Assembly (NCBI GenBank): GCA_036012725.1 | Contig: DASCPW010000055.1 | Coordinates: 1-37,682, forward strand | Direction of reading: 5' to 3' | DNA length: 37,682 bases | From: GCA-2686765 sp036012725 | GTDB taxonomy: Bacteria > Pseudomonadota > Alphaproteobacteria > Rhodospirillales > 2-02-FULL-58-16 | In this document: piece by piece, positions 17,601 to 25,699 of the stretch | How positions within the stretch are numbered: position 1 is the stretch's first letter | How the letters are laid out: every line of letters begins with the position of its first letter | Notes under the pieces: generated by a model | What the model saw: the letters and a program-made list of their open reading frames with translations, nothing else | Database searches by the model: none | Told to the model about the DNA's origin: nothing | Position numbers and translations under genes: made by a program

Positions 17601-17628
17601 CGGCGGCGACGAGTTCGGGGATGCGGCA

Positions 17629-18150
17629 ATGAAAGCCCAACGCCCTTTTTGGCCGGGAATGGCGGCGGCGGCACTAGTTTTGGGACTCGACCAAGGCACA
17701 AAATGGTGGATTCTAAAAATCGTCATGCAACCGCCCCGCGTCATCCCGTTGACGCCTTTTTTCAATCTTGTCCTCGGCTGGAACCGGGGGGTCAGTTTCG
17801 GCCTTTTCAACTCGGATTCAGCGCTCAACCTTTGGCTTTTGCCTGTCCTCGCCTTGGCTATCGTCGCCGCCTTGCTGGTCTGGCTGCGCCGGGTCGATGG
17901 ACTTGTGCTGGGTTGCGCAATCGGCATGGTCATCGGCGGAGCGGTTGGCAATATTATCGACAGACTTTTTCGCAATCAGCAAGCAGTGGCGGATTTTTTG
18001 GATTTTCACTTTGCCGGATACCACTGGCCGGCTTTCAACCTGGCGGATGCCGGCATCACCGTCGGTGCCATGATTCTGATAATAGATTCCTTGTTTATGA
18101 AGCCGGAAAAGCCTAAAAATAATCAGGGCAGGGAACAATCGGATACCTGA
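17629..18150 (+). CDS. lspA: Lipoprotein signal peptidase (signal peptidase II)
   Basis: This inner-membrane aspartyl protease cleaves the signal peptide from diacylglyceryl-modified prolipoproteins. The 173-residue protein has four hydrophobic segments, the conserved NRGVSFGLF at about 52-60, and catalytic Asp111 (GNIIDR) and Asp140 (FNLADAGI). The C-terminal tail is short and polar. Several lipoproteins that it would process are in this window (BamF-like, LppC-like, BON, DUF2846). It is followed after a few bases by the BamF-type gene. Confidence 0.95.
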   Translation: MKAQRPFWPGMAAAALVLGLDQGTKWWILKIVMQPPRVIPLTPFFNLVLGWNRGVSFGLFNSDSALNLWLLPVLALAIVAALLVWLRRVDGLVLGCAIGMVIGGAVGNIIDRLFRNQQAVADFLDFHFAGYHWPAFNLADAGITVGAMILIIDSLFMKPEKPKNNQGREQSDT

Positions 18151-18156
18151 TGAGTG

Positions 18157-18774
18157 ATGATTAAGAGCCGGTGGATCATCGCCTTTTCCATCGTCGCGGT
18201 TTTGATCGGCGGTTGTGATAACACACAAGGTATATTCATGCCGTCGAAGAACTCCCCCGATGAATTCGCCGTCTATTCACGGGCGCCCTTGAGCCTGCCG
18301 CCCAATTATGCCTTGCGGCCGCCGGACCCGGGGGCAGTACGCCCGCAAGACACCGCCCCCAGAAGAGAAGCCAAGAAAGCCATTTTGGGCGGGCGCGGCG
18401 GTGCCGACAATTTACGCGGCGAGGCGGCAACTCCCGGCACATCGGCGAAATTTGCGGGTGGCAGCCCGGGAGTGATGGCGCTCTTGAGGGATGCCGGCGG
18501 GCTCGACGCCGATCCCGACATTCGCGCCGCCATCAACCAAGAAACATCCATGTTCACGGATCAAGGCGCACAGTTCGCCAACAAACTATTGTTCTGGCGC
18601 AAACAGAAAGAGAAGGGCGTCGCTCTCGATCCAGACGCCGAAGCTCGCCGTATCCGCAAGGCCAAGGCCATGGGACGCCCCGTCACCGAGCACACTCCGG
18701 CGGCCCCGACCATCCAACGCTCAAAAGGCCGCAAGCCCAATAACAAGAGCTTCTGGGATAGGTTTTTCAGATAA
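18157..18774 (+). CDS. DUF3035 lipoprotein (BamF-type)
   Basis: This protein of about 205 residues is in the DUF3035 family. It starts with a lipoprotein signal peptide whose lipobox is LIGGC (modified Cys at residue 20). Next comes PDEFAVYSRAPLSLPPNYALRPP, the family's conserved block. The remainder is rich in Ala, Gly, Arg and Lys, with a second conserved block around RAAINQET...FANKLLFWRKQ. In Caulobacter a DUF3035 protein, BamF, is a component of the outer-membrane assembly complex, so an outer-membrane role is likely but inferred. GTG 18154 is an alternative start. It is coupled to lspA, six bases upstream. Confidence 0.85.
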   Translation: MIKSRWIIAFSIVAVLIGGCDNTQGIFMPSKNSPDEFAVYSRAPLSLPPNYALRPPDPGAVRPQDTAPRREAKKAILGGRGGADNLRGEAATPGTSAKFAGGSPGVMALLRDAGGLDADPDIRAAINQETSMFTDQGAQFANKLLFWRKQKEKGVALDPDAEARRIRKAKAMGRPVTEHTPAAPTIQRSKGRKPNNKSFWDRFFR

Positions 18775-18918
18775 CCAGGGGCCGGAAAGTTTGCCGCCAT
18801 CCGTTGTTTTTTTTCGTCGTCTCGACCGGCCACTGCCGCATTTCTCTCCAAGCGGTGCTTCTATCGGTTCGATCCATTAAATACCGCGGTTGCGTTTTAT
18901 GAATTTGTGACGATCAAT

Positions 18919-19602
18919 ATGTTCACGGCCTTTTTCAAAGCCTTCCGTCAAATTTGGGACCCGGCCTCGCGGCGCGCCATTTGGATCAGCCTGATCACGG
19001 CGCTCGCCGTACTCGTCTGTCTTTGGGTGGCTGTCGGCATTTCCCTGGCTGGCATCCAGTTGTTCGAGACCTGGTGGATTGACCTTATCGCCGATCTTTT
19101 GGGGGGGGCGGCAACGGTGGTTTTGACATGGTGCATGTTTCCGGCGGTCGTCAGCGCTGTTATGTGCCTGCTCTTGGACGGCATCGCCGAGGCCGTCGAA
19201 GCCAGCCACTATGCCCATTTGCCACCGGCGTCCGGCCAATCCCTGGCCCGTGTCCTGCCGGCGGTAATCCGCTTTTTGGCCGTCATGGTACTGGTAAACC
19301 TTGGGCTACTTTTTTTCCTCGTCTTTCCGCCGGTTTTCCCTTTTGTCTTCTACGCCGCAAACGGCTATCTTCTTGGCAGGGAATATTTTGAACTTGTGGC
19401 TTTGCGCCGGGTCGGCGGGAAAGAAGCCCTGGCCATAAGGAAGGCCCATGGGAGGCGGCTTGTTGCCGCCGGTACCGTCATTGCCCTATTGCTAACCGTG
19501 CCGGTGGTCAACCTGCTGGCTCCGATTGTCGCCACCGCCGTCATGGTTCACTTGTTCGAAAGCTGGCGGTTGAACGATCACAAAGTGATGCCGGTAAAAT
19601 AA
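18919..19602 (+). CDS. EI24 / CysZ-like integral membrane protein
   Basis: This polytopic protein of about 227 residues is of the EI24 family, which includes the sulfate permease CysZ. I count four to six long hydrophobic segments, including one near the N-terminus (SLITALAVLVCLWVAVGISL), one around 54-80, a pair around 113-140 and one near 185-210. The family-like patch FYAANGYLLGREYFELVALRR lies just after the third. Sulfate transport is possible but is not shown by neighbours, which are a bactofilin and a lipoprotein. GTG 18907 is an alternative start; no convincing ribosome-binding site is seen for either. Confidence 0.75.
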   Translation: MFTAFFKAFRQIWDPASRRAIWISLITALAVLVCLWVAVGISLAGIQLFETWWIDLIADLLGGAATVVLTWCMFPAVVSAVMCLLLDGIAEAVEASHYAHLPPASGQSLARVLPAVIRFLAVMVLVNLGLLFFLVFPPVFPFVFYAANGYLLGREYFELVALRRVGGKEALAIRKAHGRRLVAAGTVIALLLTVPVVNLLAPIVATAVMVHLFESWRLNDHKVMPVK

Positions 19603-19656
19603 ATCGTTTTGGCCACGCCGTCACCGAACACCGTGCCAGGAAAGGGACGAGAGATC

Positions 19657-20253
19657 ATGTTCCAGCAAGATAAAGACCAAAAGGCGGTAAACCCGAAGCA
19701 AGAAAACAGCGATGAGATCGCCACGCCGCCCTTGAAGCCCTTCTCAAAAAACAGCTCCCACACCCCCGAGGTTCCGCCCCGGCCAGTGCCATCACATCCC
19801 CGCCGCATCGTTGATATCCCCGGCACCCGCCAGACAGGGGAGCCGAGCCGGTCGGACAAATCCGAGAGGCGTGAATTGCTGGTTGGGCGCGACACCTGCA
19901 TCAGCGGTGAGATCACGTCTTGCGACAAGTTGGTGGTCGATGGCCAACTCGAAGTCTCATTGTCGGACACCCGGGCAATCGAAATCTCCCCCAGCGGCTT
20001 TTTCAAGGGCTCAGCGGAAGTGGAGGAAGCCGATATCAGTGGCCGTTTCGAGGGTGAACTCGTCGCCCGCGAAAAATTAATCGTCCGTTCGGGTGGCCGG
20101 GTCAGCGGTTCGATACGTTACAGACATATCGTCATCGAATCCGGCGGCGAGATCTCCGGCGAGATGCAAACCCTGATCCAGACCGAGAAGGCGGAAAGCG
20201 AACTCAAGGAAAAAGAAAAGAAAAAGGGATCGCAATCAGCGGAGAAAAAGTAA
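19657..20253 (+). CDS. Bactofilin (polymer-forming cytoskeletal protein)
   Basis: This 198-residue protein has a proline-rich, disordered N-terminal third. A bactofilin domain follows (about 75-180) of repeated short beta strands: LLVGRDTCISGEITSCDKLVVDGQLE, then ADISGRFEGELVAREKLIVRSGGRVSGSIRYRHIVIESGGEISGEM. The tail is lysine- and glutamate-rich. Bactofilins self-assemble into filaments or sheets at the inner membrane and help place cell-wall enzymes, stalks or division structures. ATG 19657 is chosen, with the purine-rich GGGACGAGAG just upstream; TTG 19609 is an alternative. The GGAG at 20241-20244, inside its 3' end, probably serves the next gene. Confidence 0.88.
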   Translation: MFQQDKDQKAVNPKQENSDEIATPPLKPFSKNSSHTPEVPPRPVPSHPRRIVDIPGTRQTGEPSRSDKSERRELLVGRDTCISGEITSCDKLVVDGQLEVSLSDTRAIEISPSGFFKGSAEVEEADISGRFEGELVAREKLIVRSGGRVSGSIRYRHIVIESGGEISGEMQTLIQTEKAESELKEKEKKKGSQSAEKK

Positions 20254-20255
20254 TC

Positions 20256-20717
20256 CTGAAACCATTTTGCGCCGGTCTTTCCATTGCGTTCCCTGGCGGT
20301 TGGAAAAGGCTGCCTTCCCTGCTCATAGGGTTGACGGTGGGGATACAATTAATTGGCCTCGCCGCCTGCGCCCCGCCACCGGTCCCGCAAGCCGCCGCCG
20401 CGCCGAAGCCGATAAAGCCCGCCATAAAGGCGCCGGTCAAAAGCACCCCTCGGCTGAAGCCGGTGGTCGGCCTCAAAAGCGGCCAAGTAACAGCATATCT
20501 GGGTCGGCCTGATTTTATCCGCAAGGACGCGCCGGCCAAGATTTGGCAGTATCAAAGCAGCCTTTGCATCCTCGATCTTTTCCTCTATGAGGAAAAAAAG
20601 GATGGAGCCTATAAAGTCACCCATTTAGAAATTCGCGGCCACGCCAAGGTTTCGGTTGCCCGGAAAGAGTGTTTCGTGAGCCTGCTCAAGAACCGGCAAA
20701 AAAAAACCGCCGGCTGA
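20256..20717 (+). CDS. Small lipoprotein with SmpA/BamE-like pattern, non-ATG start
   Basis: The frame ending at 20717 encodes a lipoprotein with lipobox GLAAC, then a Pro/Ala/Lys linker. A compact domain follows with LKSGQVTAYLGRPDFIRKD, an IWQYQSS strand, CILDLFLYEE, and a late cysteine. This resembles the two-layer fold of SmpA/OmlA (BamE) proteins, by pattern only. TTG 20331 would leave an uncharged 12-residue leader too short for export. Reading upstream gives a proper leader with WKRLPSLLIG, starting at CTG 20256 or ATC 20253, with GGAG 11 or 8 bases before. The gene begins within three bases of the bactofilin stop, so the two are coupled. Confidence 0.65.
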   Translation: MKPFCAGLSIAFPGGWKRLPSLLIGLTVGIQLIGLAACAPPPVPQAAAAPKPIKPAIKAPVKSTPRLKPVVGLKSGQVTAYLGRPDFIRKDAPAKIWQYQSSLCILDLFLYEEKKDGAYKVTHLEIRGHAKVSVARKECFVSLLKNRQKKTAG

Positions 20718-20737
20718 AAAGGAAGTTTATATTGCCG

Positions 20738-21373
20738 TCACGCGCCGGTCTTGGCCTTGTAGCCGCATAGCCCGGCAACAATGCAGGCTTCGCAAAGGGG
20801 CTTGCGGGCCTTGCAGACATGGCGGCCGTGCAGAATTAGCCAGTGATGGGCGTTGAGCTTCCATTGGGGGCGAGTTTTTTTCAGCAGTTCTTCCTCCACT
20901 TCCAAAGGCGTCTTTCCCGGCGCCAGGCCGCTGCGGTTACAAAGCCGGAAAATATGGGTATCGACGCCGATGGTGGACTCGCCAAAAGCGGCGTTGAGGA
21001 CCACGTTGGCGGTTTTGCGCCCGACTCCGGGCAAGGCTTCCAGGGCATCGCGGTGGCGGGGGACTTGCCCGCCATGCTCGCTGAGCAGAATGCGGCTGAG
21101 TCCGATCACGTTCTTGGCCTTGTTGTTATAAAGGCCGATCGTCTTGATATAACCTTTAAGGCGCACCTCGCCCAAGGCGAGCATTTTTTGCGGATTATCG
21201 GCGGCTTTGAATAAAGGGCCAGTGGCCTTGTTGACGCCGCTGTCGGTCGCCTGCGCCGAAAGCACCACCGCCACCAGAAGGGTAAATGGGTTGTTGTAAT
21301 AGAGTTCGCTTTTAGGATGGGGATTGGCGGCGGCGAGGCGGCCGTAGAATTCCTCGATCTCGGCTTTCTTCAT
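20738..21373 (-). CDS. nth: Endonuclease III
   Basis: This base-excision repair DNA glycosylase/AP lyase removes oxidised pyrimidines. With the ATG at 21373 the protein is 211 residues and aligns position by position with the E. coli enzyme as I remember it. Lys120 is in the helix-hairpin-helix LPGVGRKTANVV, Asp138 is in GVDTHIFR, and the 4Fe-4S cluster cysteines are at 187, 194, 197 and 203 (C-x6-C-x2-C-x5-C). An upstream TTG at 21442 overlaps the dapB stop and would add 23 residues; it is less likely but would give translational coupling. It is the last gene of the dnaK-dnaJ-dapB-nth run and converges on the lipoprotein gene. Confidence 0.95.
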   Translation of the reverse strand: MKKAEIEEFYGRLAAANPHPKSELYYNNPFTLLVAVVLSAQATDSGVNKATGPLFKAADNPQKMLALGEVRLKGYIKTIGLYNNKAKNVIGLSRILLSEHGGQVPRHRDALEALPGVGRKTANVVLNAAFGESTIGVDTHIFRLCNRSGLAPGKTPLEVEEELLKKTRPQWKLNAHHWLILHGRHVCKARKPLCEACIVAGLCGYKAKTGA

Positions 21374-21438
21374 ACTGCCCGCCATCTCCGCTGGAACGCC
21401 GGGAGCCAAAAAAAACCAGTGCTCCACGGGGGAATGGG

Positions 21439-22236
21439 TCAAAAACCGAGAACGTCCCTAAGGGTATAATACCCCGGCGGCTTGCCTTGGCTCCACAGGG
21501 CCGCCCTAACTGCCCCACGAGCGAAGATGGTTCGTGACGAAGCCTTGTGAGTGAGTTCTATGCGTTCACCCTCGGCGGCGAAAATAACCGAATGTTCGCC
21601 GACAACGTCGCCGCCCCTGAGGGTCGCGAAGCCGATATCGCCCATCTTGCGCGCCCCGGTATGGCCGTCGCGGACCCGCTCTGACACCTTGTCCAGATCG
21701 ACTCCACGGCCGGCCGCCGCTTCCGATCCCAAGGCCAGCGCCGTGCCCGATGGAGCGTCGACTTTGTGGCGGTGGTGCATCTCGACGATTTCAATATCGT
21801 AATCCTGCCCCAGGATTGCCGCCACTTGCCGGGTCAGGCCCAAAAGCAGATTGACCCCGACGCTCATATTGGCGGCCTGGATGACGACGCATTTGGCGGC
21901 GGCCTGTTGGAGCGCTTGCTGGTGCGGGGCGGTCAGTCCCGTGGTCCCGGCAATCAAGGCCGTGCCATGGTTGCCGGCAAGGACGGCATGGGCAGCCGTG
22001 GCGGCGGGGGCCGTGAAGTCGATAACAGCGTCGGATGTCCGGAAAAGGGCTGCGGCGTCATCGCCAATGGCCAGTCCCGCCGGCGCCGCCCCGGCCAGTG
22101 CCATCACATCCCCGCCGATGGCGGTGCTTCCCGGTTGCTCGGTGCCGCCGGCAAGCTCGCAGCCTGGCGTCGCCTGGACTTCGCCGGCGACCATCATGCC
22201 CATGCGCCCGGCGCAGCCGACAATGCCGATTTTCAT
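21439..22236 (-). CDS. dapB: 4-hydroxy-tetrahydrodipicolinate reductase
   Basis: This NAD(P)H-dependent enzyme works in the diaminopimelate/lysine pathway. The 265-residue protein opens with the Rossmann motif KIGIVGCAGRMG and has the catalytic block EMHHRHKVDAPSGTAL at 152-167, with the His pair at 154-155 and Lys158. AGTTGL at 96-101 is also typical. I chose ATG 22236 because GAGGGG lies about nine bases upstream and the family starts with MKIGIVG; an ATG five codons earlier exists. A palindromic repeat lies in its leader (22269-22313). It is downstream of dnaJ, an arrangement common in alphaproteobacteria. Confidence 0.95.
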   Translation of the reverse strand: MKIGIVGCAGRMGMMVAGEVQATPGCELAGGTEQPGSTAIGGDVMALAGAAPAGLAIGDDAAALFRTSDAVIDFTAPAATAAHAVLAGNHGTALIAGTTGLTAPHQQALQQAAAKCVVIQAANMSVGVNLLLGLTRQVAAILGQDYDIEIVEMHHRHKVDAPSGTALALGSEAAAGRGVDLDKVSERVRDGHTGARKMGDIGFATLRGGDVVGEHSVIFAAEGERIELTHKASSRTIFARGAVRAALWSQGKPPGYYTLRDVLGF

Positions 22237-22268
22237 AAGCTTTCCCCTCATGCCTTATTTATTTCAAA

Positions 22269-22313
22269 AGCAAATGCGTCGTCGCGGATGAGTCCATCCG
22301 CTCGGGATTTGCT
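22269..22313. repeat. Palindromic repeat, AGCAAAT-armed hairpin (copy 3)
   Basis: This nested inverted repeat lies in the dnaJ-dapB gap. Outer arms are AGCAAAT (22269-22275) and ATTTGCT (22307-22313); inner arms are CGGATG (22285-22290) and CATCCG (22295-22300) around a 4-base loop. The outer arms match those of copy 2 at 2026-2091, while the inner part differs. It could end or stabilise the dnaJ transcript, or affect dapB expression. Confidence 0.72.
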
Positions 22314-22323
22314 CCAGAGCCTA

Positions 22324-23451
22324 TCATTCCTTTAGGTCTTCCCAGATATCCTTAACCTTGGAGAAAAAGCCATGTGATTCCGGACTTTGCTTCTCTTGGC
22401 TAATTTCGCTCTCGAACTGGCGCAACAGATCTGTTTGTTTTTTGCTGAGGTTGATCGGCGTTTCCACCGTCACCTGCACGAACATATCGCCTCGGGCCTG
22501 GGAGCGCAGCACCGCCATGCCTCTTCCCTTGAGACGGAACTGCTGACCCGTCTGGGTTCCCGCCGGGATGGTGATCCGCGCCCGGCTATCATCAATGGCG
22601 GGAATCTCAATGGCGCCGCCCAGCGCCGCCACAGTCATGAGTATAGGCACCCGGCAATGGATGTCGGCTCCGTCGCGTCTGAACAATTTGTGCGGCGAGA
22701 CGGAAAGGAAAATATAGAGATCGCCGGCCGGCGCGCCGCGCAACCCCGCTTCGCCCTCGCCGCCGAGACGGATGCGGGTGCCGTCCTCGACACCGGGCGG
22801 GATATTGACCGAGAGGGTTTTTTCCTTGCGCTGCCGTCCCGATCCGCCGCAGGTCTTGCAAGGCGCCTTGATAACCTGGCCCTGGCCTTGGCAAGTGACG
22901 CAGACCCGCTCGACAGTGAAAAATCCCGATTGCGTTCGGACCCTGCCGTGACCGCGGCAGGTTGGACAGGTCGATGGGGCGGCGCCACCGGCCGAACCAA
23001 TTCCTTTGCAGGCGCCGCAAGGAACCGAGGTGGGAATGCGGATTTCCACCGTTTTGCCGTGAAACGCGTCATCGAGGGTCGTCTCGAGGTTATAGCGAAG
23101 ATCACCCCCACGGCCGGCACCGCCATTGCCGCCACGGCCGCCGCCATGGATGAAATCGCCAAACATTTCGTCGAATACATCGGCGAAACCCGAAGCGAAG
23201 CCGGCGCCATCACCTAATCCACCTTGCTCGAAGGCGGCATGGCCAAAGCGATCAAAAGCGGCTCGTTTCTGGTCGTCTTTAAGGACCTCGTACGCCCCGG
23301 TAATTTCCTTGAACCTCTTTTCCGCCTCCTTATTACCGGGATTGCGGTCCGGGTGATGTTTCAAGGCCAGTTTGCGGTATGCCTTCTTGATTTGCTCCGT
23401 GCTGGCATCACGGCCAACGCCCAGAACCGCGTAAAAGTCTTCCTTGGCCAT
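22324..23451 (-). CDS. dnaJ: Chaperone DnaJ (Hsp40)
   Basis: This type I J-protein of 375 residues delivers unfolded clients to DnaK and stimulates its ATPase. The J domain has HPD at 33-35, followed by a Gly/Phe-rich segment. The zinc-binding domain has four CxxCxGxG repeats (CGACKGIG, CPTCRGHG, CVTCQGQG, CKTCGGSG). A C-terminal substrate-binding region follows. ATG 23451 is chosen, with GGGAG five bases upstream; the TTG one codon earlier is not needed. It lies 87 bases downstream of dnaK and is most likely cotranscribed with it. Confidence 0.97.
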   Translation of the reverse strand: MAKEDFYAVLGVGRDASTEQIKKAYRKLALKHHPDRNPGNKEAEKRFKEITGAYEVLKDDQKRAAFDRFGHAAFEQGGLGDGAGFASGFADVFDEMFGDFIHGGGRGGNGGAGRGGDLRYNLETTLDDAFHGKTVEIRIPTSVPCGACKGIGSAGGAAPSTCPTCRGHGRVRTQSGFFTVERVCVTCQGQGQVIKAPCKTCGGSGRQRKEKTLSVNIPPGVEDGTRIRLGGEGEAGLRGAPAGDLYIFLSVSPHKLFRRDGADIHCRVPILMTVAALGGAIEIPAIDDSRARITIPAGTQTGQQFRLKGRGMAVLRSQARGDMFVQVTVETPINLSKKQTDLLRQFESEISQEKQSPESHGFFSKVKDIWEDLKE

Positions 23452-23538
23452 CAACTCCCGTCCTTCAAAGCAAACCCCGCCAGTCCATCACCGTGACGAC
23501 GTCTTCATTCCGTCTCCCTTAGACTGGCGACGGACTGA

Positions 23539-25476
23539 TCAATCGTCCTTTTTATCCTTGTCGGGGTCCACTTCCTCGAAATCGGCATCGACAACATTGG
23601 GCTCGGCGGCATCGGCGCCATCGCTTTCGTTCGGTGCCGTTTCCTGGGAAGAGGCCTCGGCCTCTTGCTCTTGGCTGGCCTTGTACATGGCCTCGCCCAA
23701 TTTCATGGCGGCCTGGCTCAGGGTCTCGATCTTGCCCTTGATGGCGTCGATATCGTCGCTTTCCAAGGCTTCGCGCAAATCCTTAATGGTGTTTTCAATT
23801 GCCGTTTTTTCTTCCTCCGCGATCTTGTCGCCGAATTCCTGCAGGTTTTTCTCGCTCGTATGGATCAGGGCATCCGCCTGGTTGCGGACATCGACCAACT
23901 GCCGGCATTTTTTGTCTTCCTCGGCATGTTGCTCGGCTTCATTGATCATGCGCTCAATATCCCCATCGGCCAGTCCCCCCGAAGCCTGGATACGAATTTG
24001 CTGCTCCTTTCCGGTCGCCTTGTCCTTGGCCGAAACGTTGACGATACCATTGGCATCGATGTCGAAGGTGACCTCGATCTGCGGCACGCCACGCATCGAC
24101 GGCGGGATACCGACCAGGTCGAACTGGCCCAAAAGTTTATTGTCGGCGGCCATTTCACGTTCGCCCTGGAAAACGCGGATGGTGACCGCCGTCTGGCTGT
24201 CCTCGGCAGTGGAGAAGACCTGGCTTTTGCGCGTTGGAATGGTGGTATTTCTATCGATCAGGCGGGTGAAGACGCCACCCAGGGTCTCGATACCCAAACT
24301 GAGCGGGGTAACGTCGAGAAGCAAGACGTCTTTTACGTCGCCGGTGAGGACACCGCCCTGAATGGCGGCACCGACCGCCACCACTTCGTCGGGGTTGACG
24401 CCTTTATGGGGCTCGCGGCCAAAAAAATCCTTGACCGTTTCGTTGACCTTGGGCATGCGGGTCATGCCGCCGACAAGGATGATCTCATCTATCTCGCCGG
24501 CCGAAAGCCCGGCATCCTTGAGCGCCTTTTTACAGGGATCGACTGTTTTCTTGATCAGATCCTCGACCAAGGCTTCCAACTTGGCGCGGGTCAGCTTGAT
24601 ATTGAGGTGTTTGGGGCCGTTCTGGTCGGCGGTGATGAACGGCAGGTTGATTTCCGTCTGGGTGATACTGGAAAGCTCGATCTTGGCTTTTTCCGCTTCT
24701 TCCCTCAGGCGCTGCAAGGCCAGCTTGTCTTCGCGCAGGTCGATGCCGCAATCTTTTTTGAATTCATCGGCAAGATAATCGACAATGCGTTTGTCGAAGT
24801 CCTCTCCGCCCAGGAAGGTGTCGCCGTTGGTCGACTTGACCTCGAAGACACCGTCACCGATCTCGAGGACGGAAACGTCGAATGTTCCACCGCCCAGATC
24901 GTAGACGGCGATGGTGCCGGTCTCGTTTTTCTCGAGGCCATAAGCCAGCGCCGCGGCCGTTGGCTCGTTGATGATGCGCAATACCTCGAGGCCGGCGATC
25001 TTGCCGGCGTCCTTGGTCGCCTGGCGCTGGGAATCGTTGAAGTAAGCGGGTACCGTGATCACCGCCTTGGAAACCTCTTCGCCGAGATAGCTTTCGGCGG
25101 TTTCCTTCATTTTCTGCAAGATGAAGGCGCTGATCTGGCTGGGGCTGTGTTTCTTGCCGCCGACCTCGACCCAAGCGTCGCCGTTGTCGCCCTCGATGAT
25201 TTTGTAGGAGACCAGATCCTTGTCCTTTTCGGCCATGGGGTCGTCGTAGCGGCGCCCGATCAGACGCTTGATGGCGTATAAAGTGTTTTCTGGATTGGTG
25301 ACGGCCTGACGTTTGGCCGGCTGGCCGACCAGGCGCTCGCCGGAATCGGTTATCGCCACCATGGAAGGCGTGGTGCGCGAACCCTCGGCGTTTTCGATGA
25401 CCTTAGCGTCCTTGCCCTCCATCAGAGCGATGCAGGAGTTGGTGGTCCCTAGGTCGATCCCGATTACCTTGCTCAT
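23539..25476 (-). CDS. dnaK: Chaperone DnaK (Hsp70)
   Basis: This 645-residue Hsp70 has an N-terminal ATPase domain (GIDLGTTNSC at 6-15, AVYDLGGGTFDVSVL near 190-204, a later VGGMTRMP). The conserved linker DVLLLDVTPLSLGIET leads into the substrate-binding domain, and the tail is acidic (EEVDPDKDKKDD). It folds nascent and stress-denatured proteins with DnaJ and GrpE. Length and motifs are standard. A separate promoter is likely in the 223-base gap after grpE (see promoter entry), because that gap is too long for simple coupling. Confidence 0.98.
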   Translation of the reverse strand: MSKVIGIDLGTTNSCIALMEGKDAKVIENAEGSRTTPSMVAITDSGERLVGQPAKRQAVTNPENTLYAIKRLIGRRYDDPMAEKDKDLVSYKIIEGDNGDAWVEVGGKKHSPSQISAFILQKMKETAESYLGEEVSKAVITVPAYFNDSQRQATKDAGKIAGLEVLRIINEPTAAALAYGLEKNETGTIAVYDLGGGTFDVSVLEIGDGVFEVKSTNGDTFLGGEDFDKRIVDYLADEFKKDCGIDLREDKLALQRLREEAEKAKIELSSITQTEINLPFITADQNGPKHLNIKLTRAKLEALVEDLIKKTVDPCKKALKDAGLSAGEIDEIILVGGMTRMPKVNETVKDFFGREPHKGVNPDEVVAVGAAIQGGVLTGDVKDVLLLDVTPLSLGIETLGGVFTRLIDRNTTIPTRKSQVFSTAEDSQTAVTIRVFQGEREMAADNKLLGQFDLVGIPPSMRGVPQIEVTFDIDANGIVNVSAKDKATGKEQQIRIQASGGLADGDIERMINEAEQHAEEDKKCRQLVDVRNQADALIHTSEKNLQEFGDKIAEEEKTAIENTIKDLREALESDDIDAIKGKIETLSQAAMKLGEAMYKASQEQEAEASSQETAPNESDGADAAEPNVVDADFEEVDPDKDKKDD

Positions 25477-25590
25477 GTTCCTTCATTCCTCTTGCGGCGA
25501 ACCCCGCGGCCAGGAAAGGCGCCGCTATCGGTTTCCTCGGCTCAATCCAACTAAACAGCGTACGGATATTCATTTGTTTTATTCCGCCGT

Positions 25591-25619
25591 TATATATGTC
25601 GCTGTACCGAGGCGCGCAA
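25591..25619 (-). promoter_or_regulatory. Candidate dnaK promoter
   Basis: On the minus strand TTGCGC (25619-25614) and TATATA (25596-25591) are separated by exactly 17 bases, about 115 bases before the dnaK start. This fits a housekeeping-type promoter. The CATATATAA around the -10 also loosely resembles an RpoH -10, so a heat-shock sigma promoter is possible. No CIRCE operator was seen nearby. Confidence 0.45.
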
Positions 25620-25699
25620 CCACCGGCGCCGTGTTTTCCCACGATCCAAAGGGATATTCGGGGCATTTTAAGATTGGCCGGCACCGGCCCACTCCCCCG

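Noticed and set aside
23665..25281. A 538-codon plus-strand ORF opposite dnaK
   Set aside because: It is the antisense shadow of dnaK produced by its strong codon bias; dnaK is unambiguous and the shadow has no family features.
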